Notes under the pieces: model-generated | Told to the model about the DNA's origin: nothing | Database searches by the model: none | The model's input: the letters and a program-made list of their open reading frames with translations, nothing else | In this document: positions 1 to 7,714 of the stretch, piece by piece | Layout of the letters: every line of letters begins with the position of its first letter | How positions within the stretch are numbered: position 1 is the stretch's first letter | Translations under genes and position numbers: made by a program | Assembly: GCA_947258365.1 (NCBI GenBank) | Contig: CAMYIK010000005.1 | Span: 1-35,914, forward strand | From: an uncultured Thermoleophilia bacterium | Lineage (GTDB): Bacteria > Actinomycetota > Thermoleophilia > Miltoncostaeales > Miltoncostaeaceae | Direction of reading: 5' to 3' | DNA length: 35,914 nucleotides

Positions 1-787
1 GCCGCCAATAGGCGGCGCGACCCTCTGACAGTTCATTTGGCAGGCCGAGTGCCCGCCCGATCTGGGTGGCGGTGCACATCCCGAAGCGTAGGTACGGCGA
101 TAGCCGCGACGTGGCGTCGCTCTGGAGATCGTCGCGAAGCTCGCCGTAACGATCGGCGTCGCCGCTGGCAATGAATCGGACCAGTGCGTCCCTGGCCGCG
201 CTCGGGCCGGCGGGGATGAGGGGTTCACCACTCGGGAGATCCAGCTCATCAGACGCCCTGCTGATTCCGCTGAGCCTCACGGCCTGCCGGTGCGACGGCA
301 GTGGGTGTTGGCGCCACGCTTTGAAGAACGGGGTGAAGACCAGATAACCACGCCCTGAGGAGCCCGTCAGATCCTGCGGCTCGGCAAGCAGATCGCCTGG
401 AGCCGCGGTAAAGCCGACTCCCTCTCGATCGAGCGTGGCTGCAACTCGCTGATCGCGGAGACGCCCGAGGGGTGAGATCTCCCGAGTGCAAAGGACGCGT
501 TTCGCGCCGGTCTCGGCGGCGAGTTCCAGGAGGACCCTCTCGGGTACGCCTTTCCTGAGCACGAGCGACCCTCCGAGGGCACGGAGCTCCGTGCCCAGCG
601 CCTCCAGGCCGGCCCGCAGGAAGCGCAACCGATTCGACGCGAGGTGGTGTCGCCTGCCCGTGATCTCGGGATCGAGGATCCAGACGCACAGCACGGGGCC
701 GCTGGCGGCCGCGTCGAAAAGGGCGGGGTGGTCGGCGACCCTGAGGTCCCTGCGGAACCACACGATGGTCGCCCCGGTACCGGACAC
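1..787 (-). CDS. phrB: Deoxyribodipyrimidine photolyase, 3' end cut by window edge
   Basis: The frame is open without interruption from a GTG at 785-787 to the window edge (262 codons; the C-terminus lies outside). The first residues read TIVWFRRDLRVADHPALFDA, the hallmark N-terminal strand of the cryptochrome/photolyase alpha/beta domain. Around residue 229 is LSPYLRFGM, the conserved start of the helical FAD-binding domain. Family knowledge: these enzymes use light and FADH- to split cyclobutane pyrimidine dimers in DNA; the antenna domain is the part visible here. The FAD- and DNA-contacting C-terminal residues are not in view, so a cryptochrome-like role cannot be excluded. The gene begins 4 bases after the metZ stop on the same strand, so it is probably cotranscribed and coupled to metZ. 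No strong ribosome-binding site is seen before the GTG. Confidence 0.9.
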   Translation of the reverse strand, partial: MSGTGATIVWFRRDLRVADHPALFDAAASGPVLCVWILDPEITGRRHHLASNRLRFLRAGLEALGTELRALGGSLVLRKGVPERVLLELAAETGAKRVLCTREISPLGRLRDQRVAATLDREGVGFTAAPGDLLAEPQDLTGSSGRGYLVFTPFFKAWRQHPLPSHRQAVRLSGISRASDELDLPSGEPLIPAGPSAARDALVRFIASGDADRYGELRDDLQSDATSRLSPYLRFGMCTATQIGRALGLPNELSEGRAAYWR

Positions 788-791
788 CGAG

Positions 792-1997
792 CTAGCTCAC
801 ACCAGCGGCGTCGAGAGCCTGATCCAGGTCCCCCATGATGTCCTCGACGTCTTCCAGGCCCACCGACAGTCGGATCACTCCGTCGGTGATGCCACCGGCC
901 GCCCGGACTTCGGGCGGCAGCCGCCGGTGGGTCGTGGTGGCCGGGTGGGTCACCAGGGATTTTGCGTCACCCAGATTGTTCGAGATGTCCGCGACCTCGA
1001 GTGCTCGCACGACGTCGAACGCCGCGGCCTTCGCGCGCTCCGGCTCCACGGCGAGCCGGAAGGTCACCACGGTGCCGCCGGCGCTCATTTGGGCCTGAGC
1101 AAGGTCGTGCTGGGGATGCGTGGGGAGGAACGGATATCGCACTTCATCGATGCGATCGTCTGCTTCAAGCCAGTCCGCGATCCGTGTCGTCGACGCCACC
1201 TGATGATTGACGCGCACCCGCAGGGTCTCGAGGCCCTTGAGTAGGACCCACGCGTTGAAGGGGCTGAGGGATGGCCCCGTGTGGCGCATCAGCGGCTCGA
1301 CGTCCTCACGTATGTACGACTCCGGGCCGAGGATCGCCCCACCGAGCACCCGTCCCTGGCCGTCGATGTGCTTCGTTGCCGAGTAGACGACGATGTCGGC
1401 GCCGAGCTCGAGGGGCTTCTGCAGTAGCGGCGTCGCGAAGACGTTGTCCACGATCACCCGCGCTCCGGCCTCGTGGCTGAGGCGGCAAACCTCCTGGATG
1501 TCGACCAAGTCCTGCATCGGGTTGGACGGCGACTCGAAGAAGACCGCCTGCGCCGGCTCCGCGAGGGCGGCCTCCCACTGGTCGAGATCGTGGCCATCTA
1601 CGAACACGGACTCAACGCCCCAGCGCGGCAGGATCTGATCGAGAATCATGAAGCAGGAGCCGAACAGGGCGCGGCTCGCGACCACCCGGTCGCCGGCCTT
1701 CAGAAGCGCCGCGAGTGAGTTGAACACGGCGGCCATGCCGCTCGCCGTCGCAAAGCAATCAGGAGCGCCCTCCATGAGGCGCATGCGCTCCTCGAAGGTG
1801 GCGACGGTCGGGTTGCCATACCGGGAGTAGACGAAGCGGTCGACCTCGCCGGCAAAGGCCGCCTCAGCCTCCTCGGCGTTCTCGTACGTGTAGCCCTGGG
1901 TGAGGTAGAGGGCCTCCGACGTCTCCGAGAATTGGGATCGATCCAGCCCGCCGCGCACCGCGCGGGTGTCGGGCCTCCACTGCTTCTCGTCACTCAC
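792..1997 (-). CDS. metZ: O-succinylhomoserine sulfhydrylase (PLP enzyme)
   Basis: 401 aa, the usual length for the Cys/Met metabolism PLP-dependent family. The motif VYSATKHIDGQGRVLGG places the Schiff-base lysine at K209, and SRYGNPTVATFE (about 58-69) and ESPSNPMQDLVDI (about 155-167) are typical of the fold. The HIDGQGRVLGG variant and the overall sequence fit MetZ better than MetB or MetC. MetZ converts O-succinyl- (or O-acetyl-) homoserine plus sulfide to homocysteine in cytosolic methionine synthesis. The start is GTG at 1995-1997, overlapping the upstream TGA as GTGA, so translation is coupled to the DUF1737 gene. A photolyase follows 4 bases downstream. Acyl-donor preference (succinyl or acetyl) cannot be told by eye. 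Confidence 0.93.
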   Translation of the reverse strand: MSDEKQWRPDTRAVRGGLDRSQFSETSEALYLTQGYTYENAEEAEAAFAGEVDRFVYSRYGNPTVATFEERMRLMEGAPDCFATASGMAAVFNSLAALLKAGDRVVASRALFGSCFMILDQILPRWGVESVFVDGHDLDQWEAALAEPAQAVFFESPSNPMQDLVDIQEVCRLSHEAGARVIVDNVFATPLLQKPLELGADIVVYSATKHIDGQGRVLGGAILGPESYIREDVEPLMRHTGPSLSPFNAWVLLKGLETLRVRVNHQVASTTRIADWLEADDRIDEVRYPFLPTHPQHDLAQAQMSAGGTVVTFRLAVEPERAKAAAFDVVRALEVADISNNLGDAKSLVTHPATTTHRRLPPEVRAAGGITDGVIRLSVGLEDVEDIMGDLDQALDAAGVS

Positions 1998-2197
1998 GAT
2001 GTCTCCGCTGAGGGGTAGTGCTCCGGCAGTACGACGGCTTGGGCGGTGGTGAGTCCCTCGCCGTCGGAGCTCATGACGGGGTCGCCGTAGAGCATGTATC
2101 CGTCGCGCAGGGCAGCACTGACGCGTTCGCAGAACGCGCGACTCGTGTCACCGGTGAGCAGGCGGTAGGGCAGTCGTTCGGATTCGCTGGGGCTCAT
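1994..2197 (-). CDS. DUF1737 domain protein
   Basis: A 67-aa protein starting at ATG 2195-2197. The core (YRLLTGDTSRAFCERV, then DGYMLYGDPVMSSDGE and TAQAVV) matches the DUF1737 pattern, a short alpha/beta domain of unknown function that often begins with Y-R-L-L-T. The frame is open further upstream to 2365, but that extension is low-complexity, Arg-rich, lies opposite the plus-strand gene at 2292 and is before the conserved domain, so I take the internal ATG. The stop overlaps the metZ start (GTGA), making it the first gene of a coupled metZ-photolyase unit. No function is claimed. Its position suggests only cotranscription with methionine synthesis. Confidence 0.7.
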   Translation of the reverse strand: MSPSESERLPYRLLTGDTSRAFCERVSAALRDGYMLYGDPVMSSDGEGLTTAQAVVLPEHYPSAETS

Positions 2198-2277
2198 CAG
2201 AAAAGGGTGAAGTCCTGAGGGTTTGTCGGGTTCTTCAGCATCGCAGACTCGGAGCGTGCGCGGAGGCACGGCTCGGT

Positions 2278-2283
2278 TAGTCT
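2278..2283 (+). promoter_or_regulatory. TAGTCT -10 element, leaderless-type promoter
   Basis: TAGTCT fits the actinobacterial TAnnnT -10 consensus and ends exactly 8 bases before ATG 2292, which would put the transcript start at or next to the start codon. No clear -35 element is visible. The same geometry recurs at other genes in this window. Confidence 0.45.
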
Positions 2284-2291
2284 CAAGCAGG

Positions 2292-2489
2292 ATGTCCTTG
2301 GATGCGGATCGTCGGCGACGGCGCATTGGTTTCGTCGCCTTGGCGGCAACGGTCGTATTGTTCATCGTCGAGCTCGCGGCGCTGGCTCTCGGTCAGCTCG
2401 AGGTGGCCGCGGCCTGTTTCGCGGTCTTCGTGGTCGGTTGGTTCGTGCTCCGCTCCTGGATGAAGCGGACCGGGCACGTCGAGCGCTAG
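2292..2489 (+). CDS. Small two-helix membrane protein
   Basis: 65 aa: a short basic N-terminus (DADRRRRRIG), then two hydrophobic helices (about residues 11-30 and 33-51) separated by a short turn, and a basic tail (MKRTGHVER). The basic N-terminus suggests an N-in topology. I recognise no family. The ATG at 2292 is chosen because a TAGTCT -10-like element lies 8 bases upstream; the frame runs further 5' but that part lacks hydrophobic or conserved content. It is divergent from DUF1737-metZ and convergent with the O-methyltransferase, whose stop is 8 bases beyond its own stop. Confidence 0.55.
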   Translation: MSLDADRRRRRIGFVALAATVVLFIVELAALALGQLEVAAACFAVFVVGWFVLRSWMKRTGHVER

Positions 2490-2501
2490 CGGTGCGCTAG
2501 C
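2485..2501. terminator. Small hairpin spanning two convergent stop codons
   Basis: GCTAGC at 2485-2490 and again at 2496-2501 form a 6-bp stem with a 5-base loop. The TAG stops of both convergent genes lie in the stem arms. There is no T-tract, so a termination role is weakly supported. Confidence 0.25.
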
Positions 2502-3141
2502 CCCTCAGGACCGAGAAGGAGATCCCGTCGCCGACCGTGAGGATGGTCGTGTCGAAGCGGGGATCGGCCATCGCGCTGCTGGCGAACGCGTTCAAGGCTC
2601 GCGCGTTGCCTTCGAGAGGCGGCTCAGCGACTTGGCCGCCGCTGAAGATGTTGTCGGCGATGACCACGCCGCCGGGGCGAACCAGGCGCGCCATGGCATC
2701 GAAGTAGCCCGGGTATCCCGGCTTGTCCGCATCGATGTAGGCGAGGTCGTAAGGGCCATCAAGGGCCGCGAGCGTCTCTGAGGCCGGCGCGACGTGCAGC
2801 GTGATCTGATCGGCAACACCGGCCTTGAGGAACCATTCACGAGCCGTCGCCGAGTTTTCCTCGGAGATGTCGAGAGCGTCGAGTCGTCCATCTGCCGGCA
2901 AAGCGAGGGCCATCCAAATTGCGGAGGTGCCTACGAAGGTTCCCACCTCCACCACCCGGGCCGCCCGAGTCGCCGCGACCTGCACCGCGAGGAACCGCCC
3001 CAGGTCGGGGTGGGTCATCATGTTCGCCGTCGGATGATCGGCGAATTCGTCGTACATCTCGGCCAGTACGCCATCGGGCATGACGTGGGCGTCGAGCCAC
3101 TGTCCGAGAGCCCCCGTCACCGGTTCACGAGCCAGTGCCAC
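2497..3141 (-). CDS. SAM-dependent O-methyltransferase, class I (COMT/CCoAOMT-like)
   Basis: 214 aa, typical length for the O-methyltransferase family 3. SAM-binding motif I is VVEVGTFVGTSAIWMA (about 63-78); the acidic DALDI ends the second strand. AYIDADKPGYPGYFD supplies the metal-binding Asp residues of the family, followed by LVRPGGVVIADN. These enzymes methylate catechol-type hydroxyls with a divalent cation. The start is GTG 3139-3141, sharing one base with the TAG of the upstream permease. It is the last gene of the ABC exporter operon, suggesting that the methylated product and the exported compound are related or that methylation is part of self-protection. The substrate is unknown. 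Confidence 0.88.
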   Translation of the reverse strand: MALAREPVTGALGQWLDAHVMPDGVLAEMYDEFADHPTANMMTHPDLGRFLAVQVAATRAARVVEVGTFVGTSAIWMALALPADGRLDALDISEENSATAREWFLKAGVADQITLHVAPASETLAALDGPYDLAYIDADKPGYPGYFDAMARLVRPGGVVIADNIFSGGQVAEPPLEGNARALNAFASSAMADPRFDTTILTVGDGISFSVLRG

Positions 3142-3902
3142 TAGGTGCCGAGCCTCCGTAGTCCGAGTAGCGCGAAAGCGCCGAGCAAGGCGATCAAACC
3201 GGCAGCCGCGAGTATGGCGGGCGCGAGCGAGCTGATCGCCACCCCGGTGAGCTCAGCGTCGCGTGAGGCCTCCAGAAGGTACGTCACCGGGTTGACGTCG
3301 GAGATGTTGCGCAGCCAGCCGTCCTGCGCCTCACGGGGCGCGTAGGCCACCGAGAAGAAGATTGAGACGAACACCGCCACCTGCATCAGGGGCGTGGCTT
3401 GGACGGTGCCGGTGCGCAGCGCGACGCCCATGGCCCAGCACGCGGTGGCCACGCTGAAAGCCGCCGCGACGAGATACACGACGAGTGTGCCCATCACACC
3501 CGGTAGACCCACCCCGCCAATGAGTCCCGCGATGAAGATGATGGTGGTGGTGAAGCTGCTTCGCGCCATGGCTGCGAGGGCAGGGCCGAGCACCAGAGCA
3601 ACTCGCGGGCTCGGGCTCGCCACCAAGCGATCGACGAACCCGCCTTCCATGTCCCGGGCGAGGGTCATGCCCGCGTTGATGCCGGCGAAGCCGCCGCCCA
3701 TGACCGTGGCCATGGGAATCGTGAACGCCAGGTACGAGCTACCTTCGAAGGCGGGCAGGGCACCAATGCCTCGGAACGCACCGGCCGTCGCGACGAGAAT
3801 GAACAACGGCATCAGCAACGAGGGAACGAAGACCGACGGCATTCTCCGCACGAGCAGGAGGCTCCGCCAGGCCAGGCTTCCTGAAACGGCCAGCGTGCTC
3901 AA
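3141..3902 (-). CDS. ABC-2 type permease, second subunit (DrrB-like)
   Basis: 253 aa with six predicted membrane segments, the normal size for DrrB/NodJ-type permeases. The LARDMEGGFVDRLVASPSPR segment is the conserved cytoplasmic coupling loop of ABC-2 exporters, and VNPVTYLLEASRD near the C-terminus is the equally typical VNP-x-TY motif. The TTG start (3900-3902) overlaps the TGA of the preceding permease as TTGA. It is clearly paralogous to its upstream neighbour (shared EGGF-DRLV-SP and NPV-Y motifs), so the two probably form a heterodimer energised by the ATPase at 4678-5637. Confidence 0.9.
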   Translation of the reverse strand: MSTLAVSGSLAWRSLLLVRRMPSVFVPSLLMPLFILVATAGAFRGIGALPAFEGSSYLAFTIPMATVMGGGFAGINAGMTLARDMEGGFVDRLVASPSPRVALVLGPALAAMARSSFTTTIIFIAGLIGGVGLPGVMGTLVVYLVAAAFSVATACWAMGVALRTGTVQATPLMQVAVFVSIFFSVAYAPREAQDGWLRNISDVNPVTYLLEASRDAELTGVAISSLAPAILAAAGLIALLGAFALLGLRRLGT

Positions 3903-4681
3903 AGGTCGCCCTTCAGCCGGCGATCAAGACTTCGGAGCGTCGCGACAATCGAAATCGCCGCCAGTCCTATGACGATGACAAGCCCCAAGAGGGCATCAGA
4001 GGCGTCTCCGGTTCCGGCGATCGGGACTCGCATGCCCTCGACGACGTAGGACACCGGATTGAGGTCGGCGACCGTCTTGAACCAGCCGTCCATCGTCTCT
4101 CGCGGAAAGAACGCCGACGAGAAGAACATCAGGGCGAAAAAGAGCGGGAACGCGCCCTGGGCCGCCTCCGCGGAACCGGAGCGGAGCGCCAGAGTGACAC
4201 CCAGGCCTCCCGCCGCGGCGGCGAGGAACACCGTGAACACGAACGTCAACAGTAGGCCGGGCACGCCACCGCTGATCCTCGCCCCGAAGATCATCGCGAC
4301 GGTGATGAAGAAGGCCGCAAACGCGACGCCGATGACGATGTTCGCGGTGATGCGCCCGCCGATCAGCGCCAGGCGCGACGCCGGGCTGCTGACGAGGCGA
4401 TCGAAGAAGCCGCCCTCGATGTCGGCCGCGAAAGCGGCACCTCCAGACGTTCCCGCGATCAGTACCGCCTGGAGAATCGTTCCGGCGATGATGAAGTCCA
4501 GAAAGCCGGCGACCTCAGGGAAGCCCGGAATCATTCCCGGCGCCTGAGCGAACGAGCCGCTGAAGATGGCCATCAGCATCAGCGGGAAGAAAAGTGACGG
4601 CACCCATGCCTGCGGTACGCGCATGGTGCGAATCAGCGCCCTGCGACCGAGGGCCCCGGTCTGGCGGAGTGCCAGGTTCAC
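3899..4681 (-). CDS. ABC-2 type permease, first subunit (DrrB-like)
   Basis: 260 aa, six hydrophobic segments. The motif DIEGGFFDRLVSSPASRLAL (about residues 86-105) and the late DLNPVSYVVEGMR mark the ABC-2/DrrB exporter family. It begins with GTG at 4679-4681, overlapping the ATPase stop as GTGA. Known relatives export hydrophobic compounds such as anthracyclines, or polysaccharide and lipid precursors; the substrate here cannot be assigned. The pairing of two permease genes with one ATPase is consistent with a heterodimeric membrane domain. Confidence 0.9.
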   Translation of the reverse strand: MNLALRQTGALGRRALIRTMRVPQAWVPSLFFPLMLMAIFSGSFAQAPGMIPGFPEVAGFLDFIIAGTILQAVLIAGTSGGAAFAADIEGGFFDRLVSSPASRLALIGGRITANIVIGVAFAAFFITVAMIFGARISGGVPGLLLTFVFTVFLAAAAGGLGVTLALRSGSAEAAQGAFPLFFALMFFSSAFFPRETMDGWFKTVADLNPVSYVVEGMRVPIAGTGDASDALLGLVIVIGLAAISIVATLRSLDRRLKGDL

Positions 4682-5637
4682 GAAGCTGTGACCTCGTCGG
4701 CCTCCATGCGCTTACCGGTTTTGGCCATGAACACGTCATCGAGACTCGGCTCCGAAAGATCAAGCCCGGTCGCCGTGACGCCGGCCTCATCCAGCGCGCG
4801 GACAACGCCGGCGACGCCTGCCGCGCCGTCCGGGAGCTGGATCGATAGGCCCGAGTCGCCGTTGGGGGCCGGAGCGCCGAAACGCGCCATGGTCGTTCGA
4901 GCGTCGTCGAGCTGATCCCGTGAAACGGTGATCGAGAGCGTCGGCTGGCCGATCTCCGCCTTGAGATCGGTCGGTGTGCCGTCGGCGACGATTCTGCCCT
5001 GGGCGATGATGGCCACCCGATTGGCGAGTTCGTCAGCTTCCTCCAGGTACTGGGTGGTGAGGAACACTGTCGTGCCGGTCTCGCGGTTGAGTCGACGAAC
5101 CTCGTTCCAGAGCGTGTGGCGCGAGATGGGGTCCAGACCGGTCGTGGGCTCGTCCAGGAACAGCACCTGGGGCTCGTGGATCAACGCGAGAGCCAGGTCG
5201 AGGCGGCGGCGCATGCCGCCCGAGTAGGTGCCCACCCGGCGGTCGGCGGCGTCGACCAAGTCGACGCGCTCGAGGAGTCGCTCGCCGCGCTTGCGCGTCT
5301 CATTGCGGCTCAAGCCGTGGAGAACGCCCTGCAATCGCAGAAGCTCGCGGCCCGTCATGAACGGATCGATAGCCGCGTCCTGGAGCGCCACGCCGATCTT
5401 GTGTCGGACGGCGTCGGCCTCTTTCACCACGTCGTGTCCACCGACCGTCGCGCTACCCGCGGTTGGGGACAACAGCGTCGTCAAGATGCGGATGATGGTG
5501 CTCTTGCCGGCGCCGTTCGGGCCGAGGAAGCCATAGATCTGGCCGGCGGGGACGCTGAGGCTCACGCCATCGACGGCGCGCACGTCGCCCTTGAATTCTC
5601 TGACTAGCCCGTTGGCCTCGACTGATGCATCGTTCAC
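4678..5637 (-). CDS. ABC transporter ATP-binding protein (DrrA-like)
   Basis: 319 aa. Walker A is GPNGAGKST (39-47), the ABC signature YSGGM lies at 138-142, Walker B VLFLDEP at 158-164, and TTQYLEEADELA contains the Q/H-loop region typical of drug-resistance ATPases. The C-terminal 90 residues form the DrrA-type accessory domain ending EPSLDDVFMAKTGKR, the family's conserved tail. It powers the two permeases encoded immediately downstream with overlapping codons. GTG at 5635-5637 is taken as start; a TAGCCT -10-like element sits 9 bases upstream, suggesting that the operon is transcribed leaderless from here. All four genes (ATPase, two permeases, methyltransferase) are coupled. Confidence 0.93.
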   Translation of the reverse strand: MNDASVEANGLVREFKGDVRAVDGVSLSVPAGQIYGFLGPNGAGKSTIIRILTTLLSPTAGSATVGGHDVVKEADAVRHKIGVALQDAAIDPFMTGRELLRLQGVLHGLSRNETRKRGERLLERVDLVDAADRRVGTYSGGMRRRLDLALALIHEPQVLFLDEPTTGLDPISRHTLWNEVRRLNRETGTTVFLTTQYLEEADELANRVAIIAQGRIVADGTPTDLKAEIGQPTLSITVSRDQLDDARTTMARFGAPAPNGDSGLSIQLPDGAAGVAGVVRALDEAGVTATGLDLSEPSLDDVFMAKTGKRMEADEVTAS

Positions 5638-5646
5638 TCGCGAGGC

Positions 5647-5652
5647 AGGCTA
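5647..5652 (-). promoter_or_regulatory. TAGCCT -10 element for the ABC exporter operon
   Basis: On the minus strand TAGCCT ends 9 bases before the GTG of the ABC ATPase, matching the leaderless promoter geometry found at other genes. No -35 element is recognised in the GC-rich upstream sequence. Confidence 0.4.
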
Positions 5653-5685
5653 GCGCGGCCGGGACCCCGCGGCCCGGTTCCGAGG

Positions 5686-6225
5686 CTATCCGGCGACGTT
5701 GATCACGAACGCGGTGTGGCTACAGGAAGCGGTGCGCGCAACTCCGACGCCGATGCGCGAGTAGCCACGACGCATCAGGGCCTTCCGGTGTTGTGGGCTG
5801 CGCATCCACTCGCCCACGATCGCTTTCGCGTAACTCGAGTGGCACCCGAAGGCGAGCCCGACGGTCTCCGCGGACCGGCGACCGCTTGGGTATCCGGCCC
5901 GTGCGATGCGCTCCCAGAATTTGCTTCCGCCGCTTCCGACGTGGGACGCCGTGCCCGCACGGGCCAGGAAGCGCGAGTGGCTGCGAGCGGACTTCTTCAG
6001 GCGACCATGCGCACGAAGGGTGGACAGCCCCTTCTTACGGCGAGTGGCGTTGACCTGCCTCACGATCTTCGCCTCAAGCCCTTGGGCGAGAGCCACCTTG
6101 GGCTTGGTCTTGGCCGCACTCGCGTTGTCCGGCTCGGCGACGATGGCGCCAAAGCTCGCGATCGCGGCGACCGCGCCGACGAGCAGAGATGTACAGCAGG
6201 CAGGGCGGACAGCAGCTAACGGCAC
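5686..6225 (-). CDS. Secreted CAP-domain (SCP/PR-1-like) protein
   Basis: About 179 aa from GTG 6223-6225. An N-terminal hydrophobic signal segment ends near DNASA, followed by a basic linker and a CAP domain: the opening helix IVRQVNATRRKKG, the histidine-containing ARSHSRFLARAGTASHVGS, the SAETVGLAF motif and a late EWMRSPQHRKALMRRGYSRI-GVGVA. These correspond to the bacterial CAP family (cd05379-like) of extracellular proteins. Two Cys (in FGCHS and TASCSH) could form a disulfide. The frame is open up to 6420, but that would overlap the divergent TraR gene and hide the signal peptide. A GGAAGG lies 10 bases before the chosen GTG. Function of bacterial CAP proteins is largely unknown. Confidence 0.8.
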   Translation of the reverse strand: MPLAAVRPACCTSLLVGAVAAIASFGAIVAEPDNASAAKTKPKVALAQGLEAKIVRQVNATRRKKGLSTLRAHGRLKKSARSHSRFLARAGTASHVGSGGSKFWERIARAGYPSGRRSAETVGLAFGCHSSYAKAIVGEWMRSPQHRKALMRRGYSRIGVGVARTASCSHTAFVINVAG

Positions 6226-6371
6226 AGGCGAGGGACCTTCCAGGGGGCAGCAGTAGATGAGGAGTGCTCGCACGGCCGTTGCGAACAACCGTGAGGGTTC
6301 CTCGAATATGAGTTCGGCCTGTGTTGGAGATATGAAGAAAGATTCAAAGTGGCCAGACCGCCGTCGGCCGC

Positions 6372-6377
6372 TATCCT
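6372..6377 (+). promoter_or_regulatory. TATCCT -10 element for the TraR/DksA gene
   Basis: TATCCT ends 8 bases before ATG 6386, predicting a transcript that starts at the start codon. The identical hexamer and spacing precede ilvN. Confidence 0.5.
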
Positions 6378-6385
6378 GCTCGCCC

Positions 6386-6754
6386 ATGTCTGAGAGCACA
6401 GCCGACGGGCTGACCCTCAAAGAACGTCATCTGGCCTTGATCGAACGCCTCGAGCGAGAGGTGGAGGAGGGGCTTGCCGCGCGGGATATCGCGCGCGACG
6501 GTGGCGAGACCGGCGACGGCCACCACCATCCGGCAGAGGCCGCGACCGACGCTGACCAGCGCGAACGCGACCTCAACAACCGCCTGCGCTGGGAGCGGCG
6601 CCGCGAGAGCCTCGAGCGGGCGAAGGCGGCCATCGAGGCCGGCACCTACGGCATCTGCCAGGAGTGTGGTGAGCCGATTCCTGAGGGGCGCCTGAGCGTT
6701 CGTCCCGACGCGGAGCAGTGCGTTCCCTGCAGCGAGAAGCGCCGCCGCCGCTAG
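6386..6754 (+). CDS. TraR/DksA-type C4 zinc-finger protein
   Basis: 122 aa. The N-terminal two thirds is a charged helical region (ERHLALIERLEREVEEG and LNNRLRWERRRESLERAKAAIEAG) expected to form a coiled-coil hairpin. The C-terminus holds a four-cysteine zinc finger, YGICQECGEPI followed by CVPC, with the DksA-family spacing, then a basic tail. DksA/TraR proteins bind RNA polymerase through the secondary channel and alter initiation, often with ppGpp; in actinobacteria the short members are poorly understood. ATG 6386 is chosen because the conserved region begins there and a TATCCT -10 lies 8 bases upstream; the frame is open upstream but noncoding in character. It is convergent with COX15, with 7 bases between the stops. 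Confidence 0.88.
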   Translation: MSESTADGLTLKERHLALIERLEREVEEGLAARDIARDGGETGDGHHHPAEAATDADQRERDLNNRLRWERRRESLERAKAAIEAGTYGICQECGEPIPEGRLSVRPDAEQCVPCSEKRRRR

Positions 6755-6761
6755 AAGATTC

Positions 6762-7586
6762 TTAGTCGCCGGAGGGTGATATCCGCGGCGCGCGACGCTC
6801 ACCAACCGGGCGAGCGATACTCCAGACGATCGCGACGACCAGCGCCCACCCTAGGGCCGCGAGGGAGACGTGCACCAACACGACCTCCCATGGCAGAGCG
6901 TTCCGGTACTGATACTCGCCCAGTGCGATCTGGGCGACGACGACTCCTGCGGTGATCGCCCCTAGCCGGGTCGTCACCGTTGCGACGTCCCCCTCGCGCC
7001 AGAGCCAAAGGGTGAGCACAGCGGCAAGCACCAAGAACACGACCGCCGCTCGAACATGCACGTGCGCGGCCTCGTCGATCTGCCAGATGCGCCGGACCAC
7101 GTCGCGGTCTCCCGAGTGCGGGCCGGAGGCGGTGACGAGCGCGCCCGTCGTCAAGAGGCCGGCGTAGGCCGCGCCGACCAGGATGGCCATGGGCCCCCTG
7201 CGGCGATCGACTCCGCGGCCGGCTCCTCGCGTGCGGTCCCAGCCGTGCATCGCCAGGATCACCGCTCCGGCGAGGGCGACCATCGAGAGCAAGAAGTGCG
7301 ATGCCACCATCAGCGGATGAAGGTCAGTCAGCACGGTGACCGCCCCCAGCGGTACCTGCGCCACCGTCGTCGCGGCAATCACCGCCGACCAGAGACGGAT
7401 CGGCCCGGGCCGATCGGTGAGGCGCCGGGCGACGATCCAGGTCAGTACCGCCGTGGCCATCACGAGCGCGGAGAAGATTCGGTTGGTGAACTCGATGATC
7501 GCGTGACCGGTGAGAGCCGGGACAACCTCGCCCTCACACAGCGGCCAGTCAGGACACCCGAGGCCTGAGGCCGTCAGCCGAACCAA
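6762..7586 (-). CDS. ctaA: Heme A synthase COX15/CtaA (5' end uncertain)
   Basis: The annotated ORF begins at TTG 7584-7586 (274 aa, seven membrane segments). LTASGLGCPDWPLCEG carries the external Cys pair loop of CtaA, GHAIIEFTNRI the first-helix Glu region, and DLHPLMVASHF, EAAHVHVRAAVV and VLVHVSLA supply histidines at heme-ligand positions. It oxidises heme O to heme A for cytochrome aa3 oxidase. In-frame sequence upstream of the TTG still encodes a perfect first helix (FFGLTLVALFAVWAIVPSGA) leading into the conserved region, yet there is no ATG, GTG or TTG in that frame back to a stop. The true protein is therefore longer, by an unusual start or because one base is missing, for example in the A5 run at 7642-7646. 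It follows the methyltransferase gene on the same strand. Confidence 0.85.
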   Translation of the reverse strand: MVRLTASGLGCPDWPLCEGEVVPALTGHAIIEFTNRIFSALVMATAVLTWIVARRLTDRPGPIRLWSAVIAATTVAQVPLGAVTVLTDLHPLMVASHFLLSMVALAGAVILAMHGWDRTRGAGRGVDRRRGPMAILVGAAYAGLLTTGALVTASGPHSGDRDVVRRIWQIDEAAHVHVRAAVVFLVLAAVLTLWLWREGDVATVTTRLGAITAGVVVAQIALGEYQYRNALPWEVVLVHVSLAALGWALVVAIVWSIARPVGERRAPRISPSGD

Positions 7587-7714
7587 GGCGCCGCTTGGAA
7601 CGATGGCCCAGACGGCAAAGAGCGCGACCAGGGTGAGCCCGAAAAACCTCTGCGGGCTCTGGAGTGCGGCAAAGCCGAAACGACTTCGCGCCGGTCGCTG
7701 CGCTGCCGTGGTCG

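Noticed and set aside
486-1244. 252-aa plus-strand ORF, and a 170-aa minus-strand frame at 249-761
   Set aside because: Both are antisense or out of frame over metZ and the photolyase, whose conserved motifs lie in the other frames; they have the Arg-rich composition of GC-rich shadow ORFs.
6226-6420. N-terminal extension of the CAP-domain gene
   Set aside because: It overlaps the promoter and first codons of the divergent TraR/DksA gene and would place the signal peptide internally.
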